A stretch of 44,548 bases of DNA from Streptomyces bungoensis (GTDB lineage: Bacteria > Actinomycetota > Actinomycetes > Streptomycetales > Streptomycetaceae): the NCBI RefSeq assembly GCF_001514215.1, contig NZ_KQ948860.1:150794-195341 (forward strand). The letters are read 5' to 3'. The notes below the pieces were generated by a model. That model did no database searches. It was given only the letters and a program-made list of their open reading frames with translations, and was not told where the DNA came from. A program made the position numbers and the translations under genes. This document shows, in pieces, positions 1 to 8,800 of this stretch. Each line of letters opens with the position of its first letter. Position 1 is the stretch's first letter.

Positions 1-24
1 GAGGCGCGCGGCCCGGAAACCCCT

Positions 25-67
25 TCCAGCCCGCCTCGAGGTCGTGTCAAGGCCTTCCCGCCAGGGT
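25..67 (+). promoter_or_regulatory. Candidate SARP-activated promoter of the first operon
   Basis: Three heptamers lie at an exact 11-bp period: TCCAGCC (25-31), TCGAGGT (36-42) and TCAAGGC (47-53), each separated by 4 bp. Eight bp after the third lies CAGGGT (62-67), a plausible -10 element. SARP activators (DnrI, ActII-ORF4, AfsR) are known to bind TCGAG-like direct repeats with 11-bp period placed 8 bp upstream of the -10. A SARP gene lies at 26082-26885, and an equivalent arrangement precedes the second FkbH gene. The match to the known rule is seen directly; binding is inferred. Confidence 0.72.
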
Positions 68-123
68 TGAGGCACCGATGAAGGCCGCTTCGAGACCCGG
101 GCGGTGTCACATCGGAGGCGCCC

Positions 124-161
124 GGGCCGGGACAGAGGCCACAAGCCGGCTGTCCCGGCCC
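124..161 (+). promoter_or_regulatory. Strong hairpin in the leader of the first operon
   Basis: GGGCCGGGACAG (124-135) and CTGTCCCGGCCC (150-161) form a perfect 12-bp stem around a 14-nt loop. The loop can form a further 3-bp GGC/GCC pairing. There is no T-run. The hairpin lies downstream of the proposed promoter and about 117 bp before the first start codon, so it would sit in a leader of roughly 200 nt. The rest of 1-278 shows no convincing gene. It could be an attenuator, an mRNA-stabilising structure, or the terminator of a gene left of the window. Confidence 0.55.
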
Positions 162-278
162 CAGGGGACGGGCGAGGCCCGCCGTCGCGCCGCTTCCCGC
201 GGGACTCCCGTGCTCTGCCGACACCGACCTGACCACGCCGAAGCGGACGAACCGCCGTTGGTGAAGGGGTAACTGACG

Positions 279-536
279 ATGCCACAACTCACCCTCCGGG
301 AGCTCGGGGAGATCATGCTCGAGTTCCAGGACCTCGGGTCCGCGGGCCTCCTCGACGCGGACCTCGATGCCGTCTTCGAGGACCTGGACTGCGACTCGCT
401 GCTGCTGCTCCAGACCACCGGCCGCATCCAGCGGGAGTACGGCGTGGTCCTGGACCGCGACGGCATCGCCGCCGCGGACACGCCGCGCGCCCTGCTCCAC
501 CTGGTCAACAACGCCCTCGCGGAGGTGGCGGCATGA
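279..536 (+). CDS. Freestanding acyl carrier protein, type II PKS-like
   Basis: This 85-residue acyl carrier protein should be phosphopantetheinylated at Ser40 of the CDSLLLL motif. The sequence after the serine (TTGRIQREYGV, then ADTPRALLHLVNNAL) closely follows aromatic type II PKS carrier proteins, unlike the other two freestanding ACPs in the window. A Shine-Dalgarno-like GAAGGGG lies 9 nt before the ATG. It is the first gene of the operon, and its stop overlaps the next start as ATGA. It probably holds an intermediate for the adjacent KASIII-like enzyme, but its partner is inferred. A type II KS pair left of the window cannot be excluded. Confidence 0.85.
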   Translation: MPQLTLRELGEIMLEFQDLGSAGLLDADLDAVFEDLDCDSLLLLQTTGRIQREYGVVLDRDGIAAADTPRALLHLVNNALAEVAA

Positions 537-1588
537 GGCTCAGCGGATTCAGCGAGGTGCTCCCGGGAGAGCCGGTCACCAACCGCGACATGGCCGAGCA
601 CTTCGGGCTGCACGAGAAGTGGCTCGACATGATGACGGGCAACCGCACCCGCTACTTCTGCCGTGCGGACTCCCCGCCCTCGGTGCCCAAGAGCACCTCG
701 GACCTCGCGGTCGCCGCGGCCACCGCCGCGCTCGCCGACGCCGGGGCCGACGTGGCGTCCCTGGAGTTCCTGGTCCTGACCACCGCGTCGCCCGACCACC
801 TGATGCCGGCCACGGTCAACCTGGTCGCGGACCGCATCGGGCTGAACGACGTCCCCACGTTCCAGCTGATGTCGGGCTGCGCGGGCGCGCTCACCGGGCT
901 GTACACGGCCCGCGCGCTGCTGGCCTCCGGGCTGCGCCGCGGCCTGGTGATCGGCGCCGACACCTGTCTCAGGCTGTTCCCGTCGAGCGGCCAGATCGCC
1001 TCGATGTCCCCGGCCGAGCTGATCAACTTCGCCCTGTTCGGGGACGGCGCCGGCGCCGTCGTCGTCGACGCCGACCCGGAGGGGCCCGGCCTGCTGGTGG
1101 AGCACCTGTTCCTGCGGACGACGGGCATGGGGCGCAAGCCCGCGCAGATCGCCCGCTGGTTCGGCACGGAGGGCGCGGAGGTCACCGAGGGCCCCGACGG
1201 GCCGGTGCGCGAGCTGTGGGGCGAGGAGGACTACAAGGCCATCGAGCACCATGTGCCCGAGCACGCCGAGACCATCTTCAAGGAGCTGACGGCCGAGACC
1301 GGCTGGCGGCTGGACGAGGTCGAGCACGTGCTGCTGCCGCAGCTCAACGGGGTGATGACGGACGGCATCCGCAAGCGCCTCGGGGTCCGCGCGGAGCAGG
1401 CCGTCAACATCGTCGCGGACACCGGCAACAACGGCAACGCGGTGCCGTTCGTCCAGCTCAACCGGGCGATGCAGCGCATCCGTTCCGGGCTCGGCGTCGG
1501 CGGGCGGATGCTCGTCGCCAACGTCGAGTCGTCCAAGTGGATCCTGTCCGGGCTGGCGCTGCGCCATCAGACGGGGCCCACGCGATGA
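533..1588 (+). CDS. KASIII (FabH)-like ketosynthase lacking the usual catalytic His
   Basis: This 351-residue thiolase-fold enzyme has the usual FabH length. The nucleophile Cys116 lies in SGCAGAL, and the active-site Asn is probably Asn299 in TGNNGNAVP. Where FabH has VPHQAN, this protein reads LLPQLN, so by eye alignment Pro269 replaces the catalytic His. In FabH the His/Asn pair stabilises the decarboxylated malonyl nucleophile, so this enzyme may act without decarboxylation. KASIII-like proteins beside FkbH and ACP genes in tetronate clusters join glyceryl-ACP to a beta-ketoacyl chain. That is the likeliest role here but is inferred. The ATG overlaps the ACP stop, and the gene's own stop overlaps the FkbH start. 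Confidence 0.85.
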   Translation: MRLSGFSEVLPGEPVTNRDMAEHFGLHEKWLDMMTGNRTRYFCRADSPPSVPKSTSDLAVAAATAALADAGADVASLEFLVLTTASPDHLMPATVNLVADRIGLNDVPTFQLMSGCAGALTGLYTARALLASGLRRGLVIGADTCLRLFPSSGQIASMSPAELINFALFGDGAGAVVVDADPEGPGLLVEHLFLRTTGMGRKPAQIARWFGTEGAEVTEGPDGPVRELWGEEDYKAIEHHVPEHAETIFKELTAETGWRLDEVEHVLLPQLNGVMTDGIRKRLGVRAEQAVNIVADTGNNGNAVPFVQLNRAMQRIRSGLGVGGRMLVANVESSKWILSGLALRHQTGPTR

Positions 1589-3501
1589 CCACCGCACCCA
1601 CCGCAGCCGCCGCCCCGCTGAGCCCCGCCGCCGCGTCCCCGCTGGCCGAGCTGCGCACGCTGAAGCGCTCCGGCGAGCTGGCCGGCTCCGCCGCCCGGGT
1701 GCGCGCGCTGCTCGGCGCGCTCGGCGACCCCGCCGACCGGGAGGCGGCCGGCACGCTGCTCGGCGGTCCGGCCGCCCGCCGGGCGCTGGCCGGCTCGGCG
1801 GCGTTCACCCCGGTCGCCCTCGCGCTGCTCGCCTCCTCGACCGCCGACCCCGTACCGCCGCTGCTGACCACGGCACTGCTGGCCGAGGGCGTACAGCCCG
1901 ACACGGCGACCACCGGCTTCAACCAGTGGCGGTTCGAGATCCTGTCCGGCGCGCCCACCCTGCGCGGGCACGCCCCGGCCGTGACCGCGTGCCTGCTGGA
2001 CGACAGCGCCGTCTTCGAGCGGGTGACCGACCCGCTGGACGCCGACGAGGTGGTGGCGCGCTGCGCCGCCTTCCCCGCCGAACTCGCGTCCTGGCTCGAC
2101 GCCTACGAACGCCACGTGGGCACGCTCGCGGTGCTGAACACCGTGCCGCTCGGCGCCGCCCGGCGCGACCGGTGGATCGACTACGCCACCAAGGCGCGCG
2201 TGGAGGCGGCCTGGCAGCGGATGAACGCGGCCGTGCTCGACCTCGCCGAGCGCCCGAACACGGTGGTGCTGTCGGCGGACGCGGTCGCCGGGCGGGTGGA
2301 CGCCCGGTGGGCGGCCGGCGACCGGATGCGGCACATCGCCGCGCACGCGTTCGGCACGGAGTTCCTGGACGCGTACGCCCGTGAGGTGGCCCGGGTGGTC
2401 GTGGCCCGGCTGGGCGGCGCCCGCAAGTGCCTGGTCCTCGACCTCGACCACACGCTGTGGGGCGGGGTCGTCGGGGACGACGGCGTCGCGGCGCTGAAGA
2501 TCGGCGGCGCGTACCCGGGCTCCGCCCACCGCGAGCTGCAGAGCCTGGCGAAGGACCTGTCGCGCCAGGGCGTCCTGCTGACCGTCTGCTCCAAGAACGA
2601 CGACGCGGTGGCCCGCGAGGCCGTCGACAGCCATCCCGAAATGGTGCTGCGCAGCGGTGACTTCGCCGCGTTCCGCGCCGACTGGGACCCCAAGCCCGGC
2701 AACGCGGCGAGCATCGCCGCCGAGCTGAACATCGGCACCGACGCGATGGTGTTCGTCGACGACAACCCGGCCGAGCGGGGGCTGATGGCCCGGCAGCGGC
2801 CCGAGGTGACCGTCGTGGACCTCCCCGCCGACCCGTCCGGTTACGCCGCCGCGCTCGCCTCGGCCGGCTGGTTCAACCAGCTGCGGCTGACCGACGAGGA
2901 CCGCGTGCGCGGTGCGATGTACCGGGCCCGCGCCGAGCGGGAGCGGCTGCGGGAGAGCGCCGACGGCATCGAGGACTACCTGCGCGAACTCGGCACCGAG
3001 ATCACGGTCGAGGAGTACGGCCCGCTCAACGGCGCGCGGATCGCCCAGCTCTTCGGCAAGACCAACCAGTTCAACCTGACCGGTGTCCGCTACGCCGCGG
3101 ACGAGCTGGCCCGGCGAGCGGCCGACGGCACGGCCGCGTTCTTCGGCGTCCGGGTCACCGACGCGTTCGGCGACAACGGTCTGGCCGGTGCGCTCGCCCT
3201 GGCCCGGGCGGCGGACGGGGCCTGGCTGATCGAGAACTTCGTGCTGTCGTGCCGGGTGTTCTCGCGGTCCGTGGAGCACGCGATCGCCGGCCTGGTCCTG
3301 CGCGCCGCGCGGGACGCGGGCGCGCCCGCCGTGTACGGCCGCCACGTGCCCACGGCGAAGAACGGGCGCTTCGCGGACTTCTACCCCTCGCTCGGCTTCG
3401 CGGGCGCGGACGGCGACTTCCGGCACGACCTCACCCATCTCGCCGAGCTGCCCGCCTGGGTGAGCATCGGCACCGGCGAAGGGACCTTCCATGCCCCCTG
3501 A
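1585..3501 (+). CDS. FkbH-type glyceryl-ACP synthase (HAD superfamily), copy 1
   Basis: This 638-residue FkbH family protein should take a C3 unit from 1,3-bisphosphoglycerate, dephosphorylate it and pass glycerate to an ACP. Residues 1-270 form the N-terminal extension of long FkbH proteins. The HAD motif DLDHTLWGG follows, with Asp286 and Asp288, then SKND and FVDDNPAE. The C-terminal GNAT-like part has GDNG and SCRV with Cys556, the conserved cysteine expected to carry the acyl group. The ATG at 1585 (ATGA overlap) is chosen over upstream in-frame codons, which lie inside the KASIII gene. The 3' end overlaps the next ACP by 11 bp, suggesting that ACP is its partner. No O-methyltransferase or dehydrogenases of the methoxymalonyl pathway are nearby, favouring a glyceryl product. 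Confidence 0.9.
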   Translation: MTTAPTAAAAPLSPAAASPLAELRTLKRSGELAGSAARVRALLGALGDPADREAAGTLLGGPAARRALAGSAAFTPVALALLASSTADPVPPLLTTALLAEGVQPDTATTGFNQWRFEILSGAPTLRGHAPAVTACLLDDSAVFERVTDPLDADEVVARCAAFPAELASWLDAYERHVGTLAVLNTVPLGAARRDRWIDYATKARVEAAWQRMNAAVLDLAERPNTVVLSADAVAGRVDARWAAGDRMRHIAAHAFGTEFLDAYAREVARVVVARLGGARKCLVLDLDHTLWGGVVGDDGVAALKIGGAYPGSAHRELQSLAKDLSRQGVLLTVCSKNDDAVAREAVDSHPEMVLRSGDFAAFRADWDPKPGNAASIAAELNIGTDAMVFVDDNPAERGLMARQRPEVTVVDLPADPSGYAAALASAGWFNQLRLTDEDRVRGAMYRARAERERLRESADGIEDYLRELGTEITVEEYGPLNGARIAQLFGKTNQFNLTGVRYAADELARRAADGTAAFFGVRVTDAFGDNGLAGALALARAADGAWLIENFVLSCRVFSRSVEHAIAGLVLRAARDAGAPAVYGRHVPTAKNGRFADFYPSLGFAGADGDFRHDLTHLAELPAWVSIGTGEGTFHAP

Positions 3502-3763
3502 GGCAACCGCGGCCGCCCGGGAGGCGGCCGAGCTGACCGTCGTCGACGCGCTGGCACAGTTGCTGGACGCCGACGAGGACGCCCTCGGCCCCGGCACGGC
3601 GCTGGCCGCGATCGAGGACTGGGACTCCGTCAACGCGCTGCGCGTCCTGGTCCACCTGGAGCGCACCCTGGGCGCGCCGCTCGACTACGAGAGGTTCGCC
3701 GCCGCCGAGACGGTGGGCGACATCGCCGCCGTGGTGGCCGCCGTGTCCGGGACGGCGCCGTGA
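3491..3763 (+). CDS. Freestanding acyl carrier protein, likely glyceryl carrier
   Basis: This 90-residue carrier protein has its phosphopantetheine site at Ser46 in DWDSVNALRVL. The WDS-x-x-x-L-R form and acidic N-terminal helix resemble carriers that travel with FkbH enzymes, and it differs clearly from the type II-like ACP at 279-536. It starts inside the last codons of FkbH copy 1 and its end overlaps the E2-like gene as GTGA. Tight coupling to both neighbours suggests it carries the glyceryl group, which the acyltransferase may then acylate. Carrier identity is solid; cargo is inferred. Confidence 0.88.
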   Translation: MPPEATAAAREAAELTVVDALAQLLDADEDALGPGTALAAIEDWDSVNALRVLVHLERTLGAPLDYERFAAAETVGDIAAVVAAVSGTAP

Positions 3764-4521
3764 GCGCGCCGGTGACGACTCCGCTGCCGGCCGCGCGGCG
3801 CGGTACGTACCTCTTCCTGGAGCAGGCGCGCAGCACCGCGCACGTCTACCTGATGGCCGAGGTGGACGCCACCGCGCTGCGCGCCGCGCGCGCCGCCGCC
3901 GAGCACCCGGCGTCCTACGTCAGCCACGTCGTCAAGGCCGCCGCCGACGTCCTCGGCGGCTACCCGGAGGCCCGTGCCGTGTTCCGGGCCGGCCGGGCGC
4001 CCCGGCTGAGCGTCGCGCCCGAGGTGCACGCCAAGGTGCTGTTCGACAAGACCGTGGACGGCCAGCGCTGCGTGGTCTCCGGCACCGTGCCGGACGTGCA
4101 GGACAAGGACGTGCACGGCGTGCAGGCCCTGATCGACGGCTACAAGCGGGCGCGGCTGGAGGATCCGGACGGCCCGTTCGCGCGGGTGCGCCGGCTGCAG
4201 CGGCTGCCGCTGCCGGTGTTCCGCCTGCTGTACCGGACGATGTCCCGCGATCCGCGGCGCCGGTCCCTGCTGCAGGGCACCTTCGCGGTCACCTCGATCG
4301 GCCACGAGCCGGTCGGCGCGATCCTGCCGCTGATCTCCGGAACGCTCGGTTTCGGCGTCGGGCACATCGCCGACGCCCCCGTGGCGCGCGCGGGCGGCGT
4401 GGTCGTCGCGCCCGTGTTCACCCTCTCGCTCGTCTTCGACCACCGCGTCATCGACGGCGCCATGGCCGCCGAGATCCTCGCCGGCGTCAAGAACCGGCTG
4501 GAGAACTGGGAGTCGGCATGA
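3760..4521 (+). CDS. 2-oxoacid dehydrogenase E2-like acyltransferase
   Basis: This 253-residue protein matches only the catalytic domain of E2 dihydrolipoyl acyltransferases. It has no lipoyl or subunit-binding domain at the N terminus. The active-site signature DHRVIDG is present near the C terminus with His228 and Asp232, and the internal segment LQGTFAVTSIG is also E2-like. Stand-alone E2 domains occur in tetronate clusters (Agg4 type), where they acetylate the primary hydroxyl of the glyceryl-derived group before elimination. The partner hydrolase/eliminase of that reaction (Agg5 type) is not seen in this window, so the acyl group may be retained or removed otherwise. The GTG start overlaps the ACP stop. 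Family assignment is firm; substrate is inferred. Confidence 0.85.
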   Translation: MSAPVTTPLPAARRGTYLFLEQARSTAHVYLMAEVDATALRAARAAAEHPASYVSHVVKAAADVLGGYPEARAVFRAGRAPRLSVAPEVHAKVLFDKTVDGQRCVVSGTVPDVQDKDVHGVQALIDGYKRARLEDPDGPFARVRRLQRLPLPVFRLLYRTMSRDPRRRSLLQGTFAVTSIGHEPVGAILPLISGTLGFGVGHIADAPVARAGGVVVAPVFTLSLVFDHRVIDGAMAAEILAGVKNRLENWESA

Positions 4522-5831
4522 CCCAACACACGAACCCGTCCGCGCCGGCCGAGACCGAGGTGCTCGTCATCGGCGGCGGCCCGGCCGGCTCCCTGCTGGC
4601 CACGCTGCTGGCCCGGCGCGGCATCCGCACCGTGCTGGTGGAGAAGCAGACCAGCCTGGAGCGCCTCTTCCGCGGCGAGACGATCGCCGCCCCGTCGGTC
4701 TCCTCGCTGCACCGGCTGGGCTTCGGCCCGGCGCTGCGCGCCCACGGTTTCCTGGAGACCACCTCCGTCACCACCTTCGCCGAGCAGCGCCGGGTGCTGC
4801 ACGTCGACTACCGCAAGTTCGCGGACCAGCCGCTGCCGATCGACATCCCGCAGCCGGCCCTCATCCGCGTCTTCAACGAGGCAGCCGAGGGCCTCCAGGG
4901 GTACGTCCGGATGCCCGGCTGGAGCTTCTCCTCGCTGATCGAGGAGGACGGGGCCGTGCGCGGCGCGGTCCTGACCAAGGGGCGCGGGGAGCGCGTGTCG
5001 GTGCGCGCCCGCATCGTCATCGGCGCCGACGGCCGGTTCTCCAAGGTCCGCAAGGCGTCCGGGCTGCCCGCCGACATCGAGCCGATGGCCCGCGACTTCC
5101 TGTGGTTCCGGCTGCCCCGGCCCCCCGAGTGGGGCGACGAGGCCCAGCTCGTCATCGAGCGGGACAAGCACCTGGTGATCCTGCCCACCTTCCCCGACAC
5201 GCTGCGCATCGGCCACAACCTGCCCAAGCGCAGTCTGGGCGAGCTGCGCGCGGCCGGGTTCGACGCCTTCAAGCAGGGCATCATGCGGCTGTCCCCGCGG
5301 CTGGCGCCGATCGTCGAGGAGCACCTGCGCTCCTGGGACGACACCGGCTTCCTGGAGATCTTCACCGCGGAGATGGAGGAGTGGGCGCGCGACGGCCTGC
5401 TGCTCATCGGGGACGCCTCGCACACGGCCACCCCCATCCTCGGCCAGGGCGTCAACCTGGCCCTGCAGGACTCCATCACGCTGGTCCCGGTCCTCGCCGA
5501 GGCGCTCGGCCGGGGCGGGCCGGAGCGGGTCGTCACCCGGGCCGAGCTGGCCGGCTTCGTGGCGCGGCGGCGCGCCCACAAGCTGCGCGTCACCGGCTTC
5601 CAGCGGATGCAGGAGGCCGCGCTCGGCACCGGCGACCCGCGCGGTGTGTTCCTGCGCCGCCTGCGCTACCGGCTGCTCAACGCCTTCCCCGGCAAGTACC
5701 GGGTGTTCGACAAGGTCATCAACGCCCGGCACGTCATCGACGACGTCGACCTGGCACTCGCCCACACGGGCTGGCCGCGCGCGGCCGACGCCGTCGACGC
5801 GAACTCCTACGAGGTGAGTGCGCATGACTGA
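4518..5831 (+). CDS. FAD-dependent oxidoreductase or monooxygenase (PHBH fold)
   Basis: This 437-residue flavoprotein has an N-terminal Rossmann motif VIGGGPAGS (about residues 17-25). The second FAD contact, LLLIGDASHTATPILGQG, includes Gly298-Asp299, followed by helix VNLALQDS. This order is that of single-component aromatic hydroxylases, flavin halogenases and geranylgeranyl-reductase-like enzymes. I see no clear halogenase WxWxIP motif, so hydroxylation or another chain oxidation is more likely than halogenation. The ATG overlaps the E2-like stop, and its own end overlaps the first PKS by 8 bp, so it belongs to the biosynthetic operon. The substrate is unknown; a tailoring step on the polyketide or on the glycerol-derived ring is inferred. 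Confidence 0.8.
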   Translation: MTQHTNPSAPAETEVLVIGGGPAGSLLATLLARRGIRTVLVEKQTSLERLFRGETIAAPSVSSLHRLGFGPALRAHGFLETTSVTTFAEQRRVLHVDYRKFADQPLPIDIPQPALIRVFNEAAEGLQGYVRMPGWSFSSLIEEDGAVRGAVLTKGRGERVSVRARIVIGADGRFSKVRKASGLPADIEPMARDFLWFRLPRPPEWGDEAQLVIERDKHLVILPTFPDTLRIGHNLPKRSLGELRAAGFDAFKQGIMRLSPRLAPIVEEHLRSWDDTGFLEIFTAEMEEWARDGLLLIGDASHTATPILGQGVNLALQDSITLVPVLAEALGRGGPERVVTRAELAGFVARRRAHKLRVTGFQRMQEAALGTGDPRGVFLRRLRYRLLNAFPGKYRVFDKVINARHVIDDVDLALAHTGWPRAADAVDANSYEVSAHD

Positions 5832-8800
5832 GCAGATGTTGTCCGCCGGCGCGGGCCGGCCGGCGATCGCCGTCGTCGGCATGGCGGGCCGCTTCCCCGG
5901 CGCGCCGGACGTCGACGCCTACTGGCGGCTGCTGAGCGGCGGCGAGGAGGCCGTGCAGCAGATCCCGCCGGAGCGGTGGGACACCACCGCCCAGCTCGAC
6001 CCGGCGCGGAAGATCCCCTCGGCGGCGGCGCTGCTGGGCGACGTGGACCGGTTCGACCCCGGCTTCTTCGGCATCTCGCCCCGCGAGGCCGAGGACATGG
6101 ACCCGCAGCAGCGGCTGATGCTGGAGACCGGCTGGCTGACCCTGGAGCACGCGGGCATCCCGGCCGCCGCCGTCCGCGGCAGCCGCACCGGCGTGTACGT
6201 CGGCGCGCTGTGGCACGACTACCAGACGGCCCGCAAGGACCGCGGCGTCCCGACGACGCAGCACACGGCCGTCGGCAGCGCGCTGGACATCATCGCGGCC
6301 CGCATCTCCTACTTCCTGGGGCTGCGCGGTCCCAGTCTGGTCGTGGAGACCGGCTGCTCCTCCGGCCTGGTCGCGCTGGACCTGGCGGCGGGCGCGCTGC
6401 GCTCCGGCGACATCGAGGGCGCCTTCGTCGGCGGGGTGAACCTCATCCTGGTGCCCGACAACTCCGTCGGCCTGACCCACTTCGGCGGGCTGTCCCCCGA
6501 CGGCCACTGCCGGGCGTTCTCGGCACAGGCCAACGGGTTCGTGCGCGGCGAGGGCGCGGTCGGCGTCTGGCTCAAGCGCCTGGACCGCGCGCTGGCCGAC
6601 GGCGACCGGGTGCACGGCGTGATCGTGGACACCGCCGTCAACAACGACGGCGGCGGGCACAGCCTGGTCTCCCCCAACGTGGCGGCGCAGGCGGAGCTGC
6701 TGCGCGAGGTGTACGAGCGGGCCGGCGTCCCCCTCGACAAGCTGGCGTACGTCGAGGCGCACGGCACCGGCACCCTGCGCGGCGACCCGATCGAGACCGA
6801 GGCGCTGGGCACCGCGCTGGGCCGGGCCCGCCCGGCGGGATCGGGCCCGCTGCTGATCGGCTCGGCGAAGAGCAACATCGGCCACCTGGAGGCGGCGGCC
6901 GGCCTGGCCGGCCTGGTCAAGACGGTGCTGGCGCTGCGTCACCGGCACGTGCCGCGCAGCCTGCACACCGAGCAGCTCAACCCGGCCATCCCGTTCGCCG
7001 AGCGCAACCTGAAGGTCGCCACCGAGCCGGTCGACCTGCCCGCGGGCGGCGAGCTGTACGCGGGCGTGAACTCCTTCGGCTGGGGCGGCACCAACGCGCA
7101 CGTCGTGCTGCGGACGCCGCCGGTGCACGAGCCGCCCGCCGTCACCGTGCCGGGCACCCTGCTGCTGCCGCTGACCGCGCACAGCGACGCGGCGCTGCGC
7201 GACCGGGCCGAGGCCCTGCTGGCCGTCCTGCCCGAGGACACCGACGCCGTCGTACGCCTGGCCGGGACGCTGGGCAACGAGCGCGACCACTTCCCGGCGC
7301 GCGCCGCCGTGACCGCGGACGGCCCCGCCGAGCTGCGCGAGCGGCTGGAGCGCTTCGTGGCGGACCCGGCGGCGGAGATCCCCGGTGTGGTCACCGGCCG
7401 GGCCAAGGAGCGCGGCCGGGTCGCGTTCGTGCTGCCCGGCCAGGGGTCGCAGTGGGCCGGCATGGGCCGCCGGCTGTACGCCGAGTCGCCGCTGTTCGCC
7501 CGGGTGATCGGGCGCTGCGCCGAGGCCCTCGCCCCGTACGTCACCTGGGATCTGACGGAGGTGATCTCCGGCGCGGCCGGCGACGGATGGCTGGAGCGCC
7601 TGGAGATGGTCCAGCCGACCCTGTGGGCGATGTCGATCGGCGTCGCCGAGCTGTGGCGGGCCGCGGGCGTCGAGCCCGACGTGGTGGTCGGGCACAGCCA
7701 GGGCGAGGTGACCGCCGCGACCATCGCCGGGCACCTGTCGTACGAGGACGGGGCGCGGATCATCGCGCTGCGCAGCGCGCTCGCCAAGCGCACGGTGGGA
7801 CGCGGCCGGATGCTCGCGGTGGACCTGGGGATCGCCGAGGCCCGCAAGGCGCTGGAGGGCTTCGAGGACAGCGTGTCGCTGGCCGTCAACAACGGCCCGT
7901 CCTCGTGCGTGCTGTCCGGTGACTCCGACGCGGTGCTCATGCTCCGTGAACTGCTGGAGGCCGACGGGGTGTTCTGCCGGCTGGTCAACGTCGACTACGC
8001 CTCGCACTGCCACCACATGGACGAGCTGACCGACGAGCTGACCGAGGTGCTGGCGCCGATCCGGCCGCGGCGCGGCGCGGTGCCGCTGCTGTCGACCGTG
8101 ACCGGCCGCGAGATGTCCGGTGACGAGCTCGACCCCGCGTACTGGGCGGCCAACCTGCGCCGGCCGGTGATGTTCGCGGACGCCATGGCGCGGCTGCTGG
8201 ACGACGGAATCACGCACGTCGTGGAGATCAGCCCGCACCCGGTCCTCACCCCGGCGGTGGAGCAGCTGGCCGCCTCCCGGGAGCAGGCGGTGGCGGCGCT
8301 GACCAGCCTGCGCCGCGAGGAGGGCGCGCTCGCCGACTTCACCCGCGCGCTCGCCCGCGCCTACACCGAGGGCCTGACCCCGTTCGCCGCGCTGCCGTCG
8401 CGGCCGGGGGCGGCGGTCCCGTCGTACCCGTGGCAGCGGTCCCGGTTCTGGCTGCCGGACGCGGCCCGGCGCAGCGGCGGTCCGAGCGGGCTGGCCTTCG
8501 CGTTCACCCCGGCCGCCACCGAGCAGGACGTGCACGAGGGCCGTACCGAGCTATCGCTGCACGACCTGCCCTGGCTGCGCGACCACCAGGTGTACGACGC
8601 GGTGGTGCTGCCCGGCGCGGCGATGCTGGCGCTGGCGGTGGCCGCGGCCCGGGCGCGCACCGGGCAGAACCCCGAGGCCCTGCACTCCGTGCGGTTCCGC
8701 AGCGACCTGACGCTGACCGACGAGCCGGTCCGGCTCGGCGCGCTGTGGCGCGAGGACGGCGCCGACTCGGCGGGCTTCACCCTGACCTCGCTGCCGCACG

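Noticed and set aside
78..272. 64-codon rightward frame in the leader region
   Set aside because: Arg-rich composition, no family signal, no good ribosome site, and it covers the hairpin; better read as untranslated leader.
107..1597. Long leftward reading frame opposite the ACP and KASIII genes
   Set aside because: It is an Arg/Gly-rich shadow frame of high-G+C coding DNA with no recognisable domain; the + strand carries clear families over the same bases. The same applies to other long antisense frames across the PKS genes.
1585..3501. Methoxymalonyl-ACP pathway assignment for the FkbH genes
   Set aside because: No O-methyltransferase, acyl-CoA dehydrogenase or 3-hydroxyacyl dehydrogenase partner is present near either FkbH gene; the E2-like acyltransferase and KASIII favour glyceryl/tetronate chemistry.
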